Made by a program: the position numbers and the translations under genes
Part shown: in pieces, positions 26,227 through 34,770 of the stretch
Layout: the number at the start of each line of letters is the position of its first letter
Numbering within the stretch: position 1 is the first letter of the stretch
Assembly: GCA_963521065.1 (NCBI GenBank)
Contig: CAUQTI010000022.1
Span: 1-46,075, forward strand
DNA from: IOR16 sp963521065
GTDB lineage: Bacteria; Bacillota; Clostridia; Peptostreptococcales; Anaerovoracaceae
DNA: 46,075 bases
Direction of reading: 5' to 3'
Notes under the pieces: generated by a model
Seen by the model: the letters and a program-made list of their open reading frames with translations, nothing else
Database searches by the model: none
What the model was told of the DNA's origin: nothing

Positions 26227-27534
26227 TTAAATCTTTTTCATCCCGCCCAAGCAAGCTTCTGCTGCGGTTAAGGTTTCCTTTATCTGTTCCTCTGTATGTG
26301 CATAGGAAATAAACATTGCTTCAAACTGCGCCGGAGCAAGATAAATTCCTCTTAAGAGCATTTCTCTGAAGTACGCTCCATACGCAGAAATATCTGCTGT
26401 TTTTGCAGAAACATAATCACTGACTGCTTCTCTCGTGAAAAACAAGGAGCCAATGGAGCCGACTGCATTTACCCCGCAAGGAATTTTTGCTGTTTTTGCA
26501 AGCTCTCTAAGTCCCCCGTAAAGCTGACCTCCCAGCTTATTAATATGTGTGTAAACCTGAGGATTTTCTTTCAGATAGGTCAGCTGCGCAATCCCCGCTG
26601 CCATCGCCACAGGATTTCCACTCAGTGTTCCTGCCTGATAGACGCTCCCGCACGGCGCCACCATCTCCATAATCTCACGTTTTCCGCCGTAGGCACCAAC
26701 AGGCATCCCGCCGCCGATTATTTTCCCAAACGTCGTCATATCCGGTTTAATCCCAAATAACTCCTGCGCACCACCTAAAGCCATGCGAAAGCCGGTAATG
26801 ACTTCGTCAAAGATTAAAACCGTTTTATTGCTGTCGCAAATCTCTCGAAGCTGCTTCAAAAACTCAGGATTCGGGGGAACAACTCCCATATTTGCCGCAA
26901 CCGGTTCAACGATAATTGCAGCTATCTCATCTTTATTTTCGGCAAACAGCTTCTGTACACTGTCAAAATCATTATAAACTGCGGTTAAGGTGTCTTTTGC
27001 ACAGCCTTCTGTCACTCCGGCACTGTCCGGTGCGCCGCCGTTTGCAATCAATCCGGAACCTGCTTTTACCAATAGTGCATCACTGTGACCGTGATAGCAT
27101 CCCTCAAACTTAATGAATTTGCTTCTTCCCGTATACCCTCTTGCCGTACGCAATGCACTCATGGTCGCCTCCGTTCCGGAATTCACCATGCGAACCATTT
27201 CCATAGAAGGAACGAGCTGGCACACGAGCTTCGCCATCTGGATTTCTCTTTCGGTTGCGGCACCGAAGCTCAAACCGCCTTCAATGACTTCTTTCACCGC
27301 TTCCAGCACAACCGGATGGTTATTCCCTAAAATCATAGGCCCCCAGGAGCCGATGTAATCAATGTACTCATTTCCATCTACATCGTAAATATACGATCCA
27401 TTTGCTTTCTCAATAAATCGAGGGGTATCGTTGACTGCGAGATAGGCACGGCAAGGGCTGTTAACCCCTCCCGGAATATATTTTTTCGCTTCCTCAAAAA
27501 ATGCTCTGGAGCGTTCTGTCTTATTTTGATTCAT
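26227..27534 (-). CDS. hemL: Glutamate-1-semialdehyde 2,1-aminomutase
   Basis: A PLP enzyme that converts glutamate-1-semialdehyde to 5-aminolevulinate. Landmarks are IPGGVNSPCRA, NSGTEATMSALR, the FEGCYHGHSDALLVKAGSG stretch, DEVITGFR, and the PLP lysine in TTFGKIIGGGMPVGAYGG. 435 residues is normal. Its ATG overlaps the hemB stop by one base. Together with HemA and HemB it completes the precursor supply. Confidence 0.97.
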   Translation of the reverse strand: MNQNKTERSRAFFEEAKKYIPGGVNSPCRAYLAVNDTPRFIEKANGSYIYDVDGNEYIDYIGSWGPMILGNNHPVVLEAVKEVIEGGLSFGAATEREIQMAKLVCQLVPSMEMVRMVNSGTEATMSALRTARGYTGRSKFIKFEGCYHGHSDALLVKAGSGLIANGGAPDSAGVTEGCAKDTLTAVYNDFDSVQKLFAENKDEIAAIIVEPVAANMGVVPPNPEFLKQLREICDSNKTVLIFDEVITGFRMALGGAQELFGIKPDMTTFGKIIGGGMPVGAYGGKREIMEMVAPCGSVYQAGTLSGNPVAMAAGIAQLTYLKENPQVYTHINKLGGQLYGGLRELAKTAKIPCGVNAVGSIGSLFFTREAVSDYVSAKTADISAYGAYFREMLLRGIYLAPAQFEAMFISYAHTEEQIKETLTAAEACLGGMKKI

Positions 27535-28517
27535 TAGCCGATTCTCCCTTCTTTTATCATCCCTGCAATTTCTTTGGCATAATAGGTAATTAAAATATCC
27601 GCACCGGCTCTGAAAATACTTGTCGTGGTTTCTGCAACAATCGCCGCTTCATCCACCATGCCTGCCTGTGCAGCTGCTTTCATCATGGCGTACTCTCCGC
27701 TGACGCTGTATGCAGCTACCGGAACATGCACGCGATCTCTTATTTCCCGGATAATATCAAGATAAGAAAGCGCAGGCTTTACCATGATAATGTCCGCTCC
27801 TTCTTCTAAATCGCTGTCCGCCTCTTTTAATGCCTCTCGCCGGTTATGAAAATCCATCTGGTACGTTTTCCGATTTCCTTTGAAATTATCGGAGCCGGCT
27901 GCTTCACGAAACGGGCCGTAAAAAGCGGAAGCATACTTCGCTGCGTAGGACATAATCGGAGTATCCGTATAACCGGCTTCGTCAAGCGCACTTCGAATGG
28001 CACTGACTCTTCCGTCCATCATATCTGACGGCGCAACCATATCTGCCCCTGCCTTCACCTGTGAAACTGCAGTCTTGGCGAGCAACGGCAGTGTTTTATC
28101 ATTGTCGACCGAATCGCCTTTTATGATTCCGCAGTGGCCGTGCGAAGTGTATTCACACATGCAGACATCTCCGATATAGTAAAGCTCCGGCACTTCTTTT
28201 CTCGCAACGCGAAACGCCTCCTGCACAATTCCGTTTTCTGCATACGCCTGACTTCCGCACTCGTCCTTTTCTGTTGGGATTCCAAAGAACATCACACTCT
28301 CCACACCAGATTTTGCGACTTCTTCCAATGCCTGCGGCAGAGTATCTAAGCTATAACGCTTCTGTCCCGGCATTGCTTCTATCTCTTTTATAATACCGCT
28401 TCCTTCTTCTACAAAAATAGGATAGATTAATCCAGATTTGCTTATTCTTGTTTCGCGGACCATCGTCCGGACTCTTTCATCCATGCGCAGTCTTCTTGCT
28501 CTTTTCAACAATTCCAT
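27534..28517 (-). CDS. hemB: Delta-aminolevulinic acid dehydratase (porphobilinogen synthase)
   Basis: Condenses two aminolevulinate molecules to porphobilinogen. The zinc-type metal site DVCMCEYTSHGHCG with three Cys is present, as are both active-site lysines in MSYAAKYASAFYGPFR and MVKPALSYLD, and SDMMDGRVSAIR. 327 residues is normal. The gene lies 86 bases after cbiG; I see no strong terminator or promoter in that gap. Confidence 0.97.
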   Translation of the reverse strand: MELLKRARRLRMDERVRTMVRETRISKSGLIYPIFVEEGSGIIKEIEAMPGQKRYSLDTLPQALEEVAKSGVESVMFFGIPTEKDECGSQAYAENGIVQEAFRVARKEVPELYYIGDVCMCEYTSHGHCGIIKGDSVDNDKTLPLLAKTAVSQVKAGADMVAPSDMMDGRVSAIRSALDEAGYTDTPIMSYAAKYASAFYGPFREAAGSDNFKGNRKTYQMDFHNRREALKEADSDLEEGADIIMVKPALSYLDIIREIRDRVHVPVAAYSVSGEYAMMKAAAQAGMVDEAAIVAETTTSIFRAGADILITYYAKEIAGMIKEGRIG

Positions 28518-28603
28518 CTTCTGTTCCTTTCTTTTTTACGCTATCTCGTTGCACTAAAGACAAGCATCAAATATTTCCTTGTCCCTTTCATATTGATTTT
28601 ATA

Positions 28604-29644
28604 TTAGAAGTGTAAATAAATTTTCATCTCTGCAATGGCAAGCGTGACTCCCTCTCTTGCAGATTTTTTTAAAATCAGCTGTCCGCGACTTGATTTTACC
28701 GCTGCACGCTCACAGACGTTATCGACACCGGTAATACTGCTCACAAATGACGATGGGGTAAATTCCCCTTCAACAGAAGCAAGTTCTTGTGCGCTGTAAA
28801 CCTCAAAAGGAAGTGCATGTGCTTCACAAAACTCAAGCAAACCCTTTTCTTCCTGTTTTATATCAATTGTAGCAACTCTGTCAATGGCATGCCAGGAAAT
28901 ATTCTCTCTTTTCAGACTCTCCTGTACAAATCGTTCAATTTTCTCAAAGGGAGTATCCCTCCTGCACCCAATCCCGAGCACAAGGCTTCTCGGTCTTAAA
29001 TATAGAGTTTCTTCATAGAATTTTATTTCTTCTTTTACCGTCACTGCAATGCCAAGTCCACCCGGTCCTTCCTGTTTCAGCTCTGGCGGAGGACTGTTCA
29101 CGGTCGGAATCTCACTAAAAAAGCCAACTGTTTTCTCTTCCAATAAAGCGGCGGAAACCTTCTTTGCTAATTTCATATCACTGATGGAGAGGCCTTGTCT
29201 CTTTGCCCATTCATCCACCGCAAATTTTCCGTTAATATCGGTTGCCGTTGTAATAATCGGAAGCGCATTCAGGGCTGCGGCAATTTGTTCTGCAAGGCGG
29301 TTTGCGCCTCCTATATGCCCCGATAGCAGCGAAATGACATAATTCCCTCTTTCATCTACAACGAGCACGGCGGGATCTACTGTCTTCCCTTTTATATAGG
29401 GTGCGATTGCCCGTACCGCGATCCCTGTCGCCCCCACAAAAATCAGAGCAGCCTTTGAAAAATTTTCTCTCGTCCATTCCCCTAAGCTTTTGTCTAAGGG
29501 CAGCAGCATCAATTCTGAAGAAGCCTGTTTCTTACTATACGATTTGGCAGTATAACCAATTTTTTCTAATATATTTTCTATTTTCTTTGCAGTCAGTGCA
29601 CCCTTTCCGGTAAAAGATACAATTACAATTTCTTTTTCTCCCAT
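28604..29644 (-). CDS. cbiG: Cobalt-precorrin-5A hydrolase
   Basis: Opens the delta-lactone of cobalt-precorrin-5A and releases acetaldehyde, an oxygen-independent step. The N-terminal part contains IFVGATGIAVRAIAPYIKGK, DPAVLVVDERGNYVISLLSG and HIGGANRLAEQI; the C-terminal domain has LVLGIGCRRDTPFE and SSRGQLILKKSAR. The ATG at 29644, with AAAGGA eight bases upstream, gives 346 residues, the usual CbiG length. The longer ORF to 29683 runs into the preceding terminator. It is the first gene of the corrinoid block. Confidence 0.95.
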   Translation of the reverse strand: MGEKEIVIVSFTGKGALTAKKIENILEKIGYTAKSYSKKQASSELMLLPLDKSLGEWTRENFSKAALIFVGATGIAVRAIAPYIKGKTVDPAVLVVDERGNYVISLLSGHIGGANRLAEQIAAALNALPIITTATDINGKFAVDEWAKRQGLSISDMKLAKKVSAALLEEKTVGFFSEIPTVNSPPPELKQEGPGGLGIAVTVKEEIKFYEETLYLRPRSLVLGIGCRRDTPFEKIERFVQESLKRENISWHAIDRVATIDIKQEEKGLLEFCEAHALPFEVYSAQELASVEGEFTPSSFVSSITGVDNVCERAAVKSSRGQLILKKSAREGVTLAIAEMKIYLHF

Positions 29645-29669
29645 CCTGAATTCCTTTCCCAAAATAGCG

Positions 29670-29702
29670 AAAATGCATCCCAAACCAACGGGTTAGGATG
29701 CA
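29670..29702 (-). terminator. Hairpin terminator after the glycosyltransferase gene
   Basis: TGCATCC (29674-29680) pairs with GGATGCA (29696-29702), with inner AACC/GGTT pairing. On the minus strand the stem is followed by a short T run; on the plus strand five Ts follow. The stop codon of the glycosyltransferase lies inside the stem. It would separate that gene from the corrinoid block, though the T run is short in the relevant direction. Confidence 0.6.
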
Positions 29703-30823
29703 CCTTTTTCAGCTTCATCGAGCAAAAACTCGCATAGTCTCTGCGCCGCGTGCTTCTTACCGTACAGGCCGATTGTATGGCGCAAATCCTCGACTCGTTC
29801 CGGATGTTTAAACAGGGAAAACAGAGCTTCATCAATTGGAAATGATTTTGTTGCATACAACGCCAGTCCGTTATTTAACATAAATTCTGCATTCCGCTGC
29901 TCATGTCCTGGAATTGGATTTACCATAATCATCGGAAGCTCTTTTGCCAAAGCCTCAGAGGAAGTAATGCCTCCCGGTTTTGTGATAATACAGTCTGCTG
30001 CATCCATCATCAAATAAACATTATCTACATATCCGTACACCTGAACTTTTTTATTCATCTGTGACTGCATCTTACAGATTTTCTTATACATCTTTTTATT
30101 GTTTCCGCATACCACAATGATCTGAAAATCAAAGTATAAATTGTCTATTTTTTTAAGGGATACGTCAATCTTCCCATATCCCATGCTGCCGCTCATAAGA
30201 AGGATGGTCGGCTTATATAAATCCAATCCCAATTTTTCTCTGGCCTCTGCCTGTTTTATACTCTTCGAAAATTCCGGTTTAATTGGAATCCCAAAAGGAA
30301 GCATTTTTTTCACATCCAATCCCTTGTGCGCCATCTGGTATTCCAAAAGCTCACTCGGCGTTACATAATAATCTAAATTACGCGTTTCTTCCCAAAGGGG
30401 GTGTACCGTAAAATCTGTCACAACGCCCACCGTAACACTTTTACACTCCCGTCGTTCTTTCAAGATACTGACCATCGCTGAAGAGAGCACATGTGTACAC
30501 ACTATAATATCTGGTTGGTATTCCTCCAGATAGCTCCGAAGCTCTGTTGCCATAAAGGTATTTGTCAGCTTTGTTACTGAAAATTCCGCCGCGGGCTTTG
30601 TTTTTTTCACTGCAATCTCATAAAATTTTGACGCAATTTTCGGAATATATGCGGTAGAAATTAAGTATCCCTTTGAAATGAAGGTTTTTAATAAAGGCTC
30701 AATGTATTCATAGGCATCTAAAGTACGACATTCTACACCCATACTTTCGAATTGCTCTTCCACTGCCTGCCCTGTCGCATGATGCCCCTGTCCTGTAGAT
30801 ATGCTCAATATTAATGCTTTCAT
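29693..30823 (-). CDS. MGDG synthase / GT28-family glycosyltransferase
   Basis: A glycosyltransferase of about 376 residues. The N-terminal half matches the MGDG_synth domain (ILSISTGQGHHATGQAVEEQ, VCTHVLSS, VTDFTVHPLW). The C-terminal half has the nucleotide-sugar-binding pattern of MurG-like enzymes, with LLMSGSMGYG and IITKPGGITSSEALAKELPM followed by PGHEQRNAEFM. Family members transfer hexose from UDP-sugar to diacylglycerol or similar lipids, so glycolipid synthesis at the membrane is likely. The exact sugar and acceptor are unknown. Start is the ATG at 30823 with GGAAGG upstream; the longer ORF to 31036 crosses a terminator-like hairpin. Confidence 0.85.
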   Translation of the reverse strand: MKALILSISTGQGHHATGQAVEEQFESMGVECRTLDAYEYIEPLLKTFISKGYLISTAYIPKIASKFYEIAVKKTKPAAEFSVTKLTNTFMATELRSYLEEYQPDIIVCTHVLSSAMVSILKERRECKSVTVGVVTDFTVHPLWEETRNLDYYVTPSELLEYQMAHKGLDVKKMLPFGIPIKPEFSKSIKQAEAREKLGLDLYKPTILLMSGSMGYGKIDVSLKKIDNLYFDFQIIVVCGNNKKMYKKICKMQSQMNKKVQVYGYVDNVYLMMDAADCIITKPGGITSSEALAKELPMIMVNPIPGHEQRNAEFMLNNGLALYATKSFPIDEALFSLFKHPERVEDLRHTIGLYGKKHAAQRLCEFLLDEAEKGAS

Positions 30824-30935
30824 GCTCGCCTTCCTCTTTTCATATATATCTTCATCCTTTATAATCTCCCTTTTAAATCGATTTTCTCTATCCTTTTGTG
30901 ACTTTATAAGTTGGCTTTTCCATATAAAATTCCAT

Positions 30936-30991
30936 AATAAAATGGTACCGTCTACAATGTCATACTTATGTATACGATACCATCTTTTTTT
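30936..30991. terminator. Bidirectional terminator-like hairpin
   Basis: ATGGTACCG (30942-30950) pairs with CGATACCAT (30975-30983), with one wobble. On the plus strand a run of seven Ts follows at 30985-30991; on the minus strand TTTTATT follows. It lies 15 bases beyond the stop of the ECF S component gene and probably ends that transcript. The loop and left flank also hold a weak promoter-like ATGACA-18-TATTAT on the minus strand that could serve the glycosyltransferase gene. Confidence 0.55.
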
Positions 30992-30998
30992 CTGAAAA

Positions 30999-31802
30999 TC
31001 AATTCTGTTCGTCTTTATTTTTTCGTTCCATCCCATATGTGAAATATTTGGAAGCGGAGGTTTTCAGTAGTGCAGCCGCAATCACCATCGCCAGAAAAAA
31101 TCCTAGTGCAAATTGCAGGACATTCCACGGAACACTGAACGCAGAAACGGCAAAATTTCCGTACATAATCCCACCTGCTACATAGTAGCCCAATACCATC
31201 CAAAGGCCGGAAACGGTCATGGCCAATATTTCATAGACTGGAATTACCAAATGCTCTTTTTTTCGTACATAGACGGCAATCAGAATCAGGAAAACCGGAA
31301 TAAGAACTGTGCTGAGCATAAGCTTACCCTGTACACCGTTTAAGAATGCCCCAAGCTCACTTAAGTTCGCTACATCATCGCCGAGCAAAGATTGAGGGTC
31401 TTTCACTGCCATCGTATTTAATACAATCCGCACTGCGGCCTGAAATCCCAGCCATACACCGGCGGTAATTACGGCCAAAGCTCCTGTATTTCTCTTACTT
31501 CCCCTGCATTTTTCAATCGCAATTCCCATAAAAACTGCCATTAGCCCTTTAATGCAAAACGTCCATAAAACCCAGTGCATATACCCGGGAATTAAATCCC
31601 CCAATGCAGAGCCTACCGCAGCAGCAATTGCACCATGCCGCCACCCTAAAATCAGTACAGCAAGGAAAATCATACTGTCTCCTAAATGGATGTATCCGTT
31701 CGTGAACGGAATCGGTATCTGTACAATCATCGTGGCAACGGTAATCAATGCCATCATCAACCCTGTCAAAATCATTCTCTTTACTTTATTATCTGCTGCC
31801 AT
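30999..31802 (-). CDS. ECF transporter S component, vitamin-type
   Basis: An integral membrane substrate-binding subunit of an energy-coupling factor importer, 267 residues with about six hydrophobic helices. The stretch IPIPFTNGYIHLGDSMIFLA followed by GWRHGAIAAAVGSALGDLI, then PGYMHWVLWTFCIKGLMA, is typical of the riboflavin/ECF S component families. No dedicated ATPase or T gene lies beside it, so it presumably uses a shared EcfAAT module. It is divergent from a MocR regulator. S components of the vitamin B6 type are known to be controlled by MocR/PdxR proteins, so pyridoxine or a related compound is a reasonable guess, but the substrate is not shown by the sequence. Confidence 0.85.
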   Translation of the reverse strand: MAADNKVKRMILTGLMMALITVATMIVQIPIPFTNGYIHLGDSMIFLAVLILGWRHGAIAAAVGSALGDLIPGYMHWVLWTFCIKGLMAVFMGIAIEKCRGSKRNTGALAVITAGVWLGFQAAVRIVLNTMAVKDPQSLLGDDVANLSELGAFLNGVQGKLMLSTVLIPVFLILIAVYVRKKEHLVIPVYEILAMTVSGLWMVLGYYVAGGIMYGNFAVSAFSVPWNVLQFALGFFLAMVIAAALLKTSASKYFTYGMERKNKDEQN

Positions 31803-31839
31803 ACGTTACCTCCTATTGCTTTCTCTATCATAGCAAATT

Positions 31840-31868
31840 ATTGTATTCATTGAAATAATCAGTTTCAA
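31840..31868 (-). promoter_or_regulatory. Promoter of the ECF S component gene
   Basis: TTGAAA (31868-31863) and TACAAT (31845-31840) are 17 bases apart on the minus strand, about 40 bases before the ATG, which has GGAGG in front. It is a strong match. Confidence 0.7.
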
Positions 31869-31870
31869 CT

Positions 31871-31899
31871 ATTTATTTATATACAGTTTGTGTTATACT
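31871..31899 (+). promoter_or_regulatory. Promoter and putative regulator site of the MocR gene
   Basis: An extended -10 element, TGTTATACT (31891-31899), lacks a good -35 box (ATTTAT at 31871-31876), as is often so for regulated promoters. TATAC occurs twice in the same direction (31880-31884 and 31894-31898), 14 bases apart start to start. Direct repeats are the usual operator form of MocR proteins, so this may be the regulator's own site, only a few bases from the divergent promoter at 31840-31868. Confidence 0.45.
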
Positions 31900-31956
31900 A
31901 GAAAAAAACGTGAATAAAACACCGATATAATAACAGTTTTGAAAGGATTTTGAATT

Positions 31957-33405
31957 ATGCAGCTTATTGCACCGGATTTTGATTACGAAAGTACGACGCC
32001 ATTATATTTACAGCTTTATCTTTATCTTCGCAATGCAATTCTATCGGGCGGCATTCTCCCGGGAGACAAGCTTCCTTCACTGCGCCTGATGGGAAAGCAA
32101 CTCGGATTAAGCGTTACAACCATTGATTTGGCATATAATCAGCTTTTGACAGAAGGCTACGTCAAAAGCAAACCACAGTCCGGCTACTACGTCTGTAACA
32201 TTCCGCCTGAAGCTTTAAAAAATGGAATTTCAAGAGATGCCAGCAACTCAAATACAGATACTGATTTTGAAAATCTATCCTATTTTAGCGAGGCCTCTTT
32301 AAAAGCGCTCTATTTTGATTCTTCTTCCTTTGACTTCATTAAGTGGAAAAAATGCACGAATAAAGTCCTTACGGATTATTCTGATTTTCTGCTACTGGAA
32401 GGAGATCCCCGCGGAGAAGCACCTCTGCGATATGAAATCTCAAAATATATCTATCAGGCAAGAGGTGTACGCTGCAATCCGGATCAAATCGTAATCGGCG
32501 CCGGAACGCAGCAGCTGACAGGACTGCTCTGTATTATTTTAAACCGACTCGGCATCGAATATGTAGCATTTGAAGCCCCCGGATACATCCCAATTCAGGA
32601 CATCTTTCAGACACGAGGCTTTAAGATGTCCTTGGTTCCGGTATTAAAAGAAGGCATTCAGATTGAAATGCTCCCTGCAAATATAAAGTCGGTTGCCTAT
32701 GTAAGTCCCTCTAACCAATTTCCCACCGGTTCCATCATGCCGGTCGCCCGCCGTTATGCATTATTAAAATGGGCTTCCCAAAATAACAGCATTATAATCG
32801 AAGACGATTATAACAGCGAGCTTCGCTATTTTGGAAAAGCGGTTCCTTCACTGCAGGGTCTTGATGAAGAAGAAAGAGTCATCTACCTCAGTTCCTTTTC
32901 TTCCACCTTATTTCCTTCTATTAAAATCAGCTATATGGTCCTCCCCGAGCCGATGCTAAAGCTTTTCGAGGAAGTTCTTGGAGGTTACAGTCAAACCTGC
33001 TCTAAAACGGAACAGCTGACACTTGCCCTTTACATGGAAAAAGGTCTCTATCAGACAAACATCAAAAAACTCCGCAATCTCTATTCACAAAAAATACAGA
33101 TAGCAACACAAAGTTTAAAATTCTATTTGAAAGACCGGGTTAAGCTTTTGAGCAGCACCTCAGGACTTCACATGCTTTTAGAAGTTCCCCTTTGCGAGGG
33201 CCAAACCCTCGCCATGATTTGTGAAGAAGCCGCTGAAAGACGCCTCCCGGTTACCCCGGTCGCCACAAGAGATTCAGAAATACCTTCACAACAAAAAAAA
33301 GGGCTCCTCATTCTTTACTATACGAGGGTCCCTCTTGAAGAACTCGATTCCGCAATCGAATCCTTTTCTGAAATTTTTCTTAAAGATGGCGGTACCAAAG
33401 AATAA
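31957..33405 (+). CDS. MocR/GabR-type regulator with degenerate PLP site
   Basis: A 482-residue protein with a GntR winged helix (residues about 12-80, PLYLQLYLYLRNAILSGGIL and PSLRLMGKQLGLSVTTIDLA) joined to a class I aminotransferase-like domain. Family members bind PLP through a lysine in a motif such as GTFSKSLLPGLRISY (GabR). Here the same place reads SSFSSTLFPSIKISY, so the lysine is replaced by Ser316. Nearby changes are SPSNQFPTG instead of a His-bearing TPSHQFP, and EDDYNSE instead of EDDYDSE. The pyridine-ring Asp and the late Arg (YYTR) remain. It is divergent from an ECF S component gene and probably controls it. Covalent PLP sensing seems unlikely. Confidence 0.88.
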   Translation: MQLIAPDFDYESTTPLYLQLYLYLRNAILSGGILPGDKLPSLRLMGKQLGLSVTTIDLAYNQLLTEGYVKSKPQSGYYVCNIPPEALKNGISRDASNSNTDTDFENLSYFSEASLKALYFDSSSFDFIKWKKCTNKVLTDYSDFLLLEGDPRGEAPLRYEISKYIYQARGVRCNPDQIVIGAGTQQLTGLLCIILNRLGIEYVAFEAPGYIPIQDIFQTRGFKMSLVPVLKEGIQIEMLPANIKSVAYVSPSNQFPTGSIMPVARRYALLKWASQNNSIIIEDDYNSELRYFGKAVPSLQGLDEEERVIYLSSFSSTLFPSIKISYMVLPEPMLKLFEEVLGGYSQTCSKTEQLTLALYMEKGLYQTNIKKLRNLYSQKIQIATQSLKFYLKDRVKLLSSTSGLHMLLEVPLCEGQTLAMICEEAAERRLPVTPVATRDSEIPSQQKKGLLILYYTRVPLEELDSAIESFSEIFLKDGGTKE

Positions 33406-33455
33406 GTGTGTCTTTTTCTTTTACCGTCGTTCTCTGTGCAAGCAGCTCTTTGCAA

Positions 33456-34007
33456 TCATGCCGCAGATGCAAACGGCAAAATCACTTCATATAGAAGTGC
33501 GCCCAATCCGCCTGAAACGATTAAAGTAAGTATCGGGTTTAATTTTATCTTATAGACTAAGAAAAAAGCAATTGCAAAGAAAAGCACACTGTATATACCG
33601 GAAAAGGATATTTTCCCGATGCTGAGACAGGATGCTGCAATGAGTCCAATGACCGCTGGGCGAATCCCATTCAGGGCATTTTTTACAGCTATATTCTCTT
33701 TGAATTTTTCAAAGTAAGCCGATACCAATAACGACAGTAAAAACGGCACTAAAATCACGCATAGGGTACAGATTACTCCTCCTAAGGGGCCAAACAGATT
33801 ATATCCCACAAAGGTCGACGAATTGACCGCAACGGGGCCGGGCGTCATCTCCGCAATCGCTACGATGTTCACAAAATCTTCCGGAAGAATCCAGCTGTTT
33901 CCATCGACTACCTCCTGCTGAATAAAAGACAGTACCGCATACCCGCCTCCAAATGAAAATGCACCGATTTTTATAAATGATATACAGGCCTTTAACCAAA
34001 GTTCCAT
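33456..34007 (-). CDS. CHR-family (chromate transporter) half protein, second of pair
   Basis: A short-chain CHR membrane protein of 183 residues. It shows the family start KIGAFSFGGGYAVLSFIQQE, the MTPGPVAVNSSTFVGYNLFG motif and NGIRPAVIGLIAAS. Paired half-size CHR proteins are thought to assemble as a two-subunit antiporter equivalent to one full-length ChrA. The true substrate in anaerobes is often unknown, so chromate is only the family name. It lies 16 bases after its partner and converges on the MocR gene. Confidence 0.88.
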   Translation of the reverse strand: MELWLKACISFIKIGAFSFGGGYAVLSFIQQEVVDGNSWILPEDFVNIVAIAEMTPGPVAVNSSTFVGYNLFGPLGGVICTLCVILVPFLLSLLVSAYFEKFKENIAVKNALNGIRPAVIGLIAASCLSIGKISFSGIYSVLFFAIAFFLVYKIKLNPILTLIVSGGLGALLYEVILPFASAA

Positions 34008-34023
34008 TGTTTTTCCTCCTTTT

Positions 34024-34560
34024 CTATTTTTCCGCTTTCATCTTTTTGAAAAAGATGCCTATCAGTGCCGCTCCTATGATCACGAAAATCGGATGTACTT
34101 TTAAAAAAGCAACTGCTAAAAATGCGGCCAGTGTTAAGACCCAATTTTGATTTTCTTTTATTTTAGCGGATTTTCCAAGCTTGATCACCGAATATAAAAT
34201 CAGCGCAACCACTGCCGGGCGGATTCCATTAAACACAGATTGTACGATAGGATAATCTATAATATTTCTGAACAACATCGCAATCACTAAAATAATCAAG
34301 ATGGAGGGCATAATCGCGCCAAGGATTGCTGCAATCGCGCCCGGAACCTTTTTTATGCTATATCCCACAAAGGTTGCTGAATTTGTAGCAAGTGGACCAG
34401 GCAGACTGTTCGTCAAAGAGATGGCATCTAAAAACTCCTGATCCGTCATCCATTTTTTTGTTTCCACAATTTCCTTTTGAATAATAGGCAGCATCGCATA
34501 GCCACCGCCAATTGTGAACATTCCTATTTTAAAAAATACTATAAATATTTCAAACAGCAT
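34024..34560 (-). CDS. CHR-family (chromate transporter) half protein, first of pair
   Basis: The 178-residue partner of the preceding half protein. It has KIGMFTIGGGYAMLPIIQKE, TNSLPGPLATNSATFVGYS and NGIRPAVVALILYS, so the motif set is duplicated in the partner rather than split between the two. About five or six hydrophobic helices. Substrate unknown. The region behind its start (34561-34770) holds no gene I can support. Confidence 0.88.
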   Translation of the reverse strand: MLFEIFIVFFKIGMFTIGGGYAMLPIIQKEIVETKKWMTDQEFLDAISLTNSLPGPLATNSATFVGYSIKKVPGAIAAILGAIMPSILIILVIAMLFRNIIDYPIVQSVFNGIRPAVVALILYSVIKLGKSAKIKENQNWVLTLAAFLAVAFLKVHPIFVIIGAALIGIFFKKMKAEK

Positions 34561-34770
34561 TTCTTTCCTTCCTTTCTGCTTTTGATTTCTTCTTATATTT
34601 TTAGATTACACTATACTCGTTTCATCATTCCATCAGCGTACATTGATTTGGAGACGGCAAGATGAAAGAGCATCTTAATCTTAAACTACATTCGCGTCTG
34701 TATTTTAGCTTTCCTTCTCGCCTTCGTCTTCATTCCTTTTTTTCACAATCCTCTTTCTTTTTCAAAAAAT

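Noticed and set aside
29645..29705. Second cobalamin riboswitch or strong promoter upstream of cbiG
   Set aside because: Only about 50 bases separate cbiG from the previous gene, and they hold a hairpin and a ribosome site. A weak TTGGTT-16-TATTTT match exists but is not convincing.
30934..30963. Promoter of the glycosyltransferase gene (ATGACA-18-TATTAT)
   Set aside because: It overlaps the loop and flank of a terminator-like hairpin and the match is only moderate, so I mention it under the hairpin and do not list it separately.
31957..33405. Plain aminotransferase call for the MocR gene
   Set aside because: The N-terminal winged helix and the missing PLP lysine argue against an enzyme.
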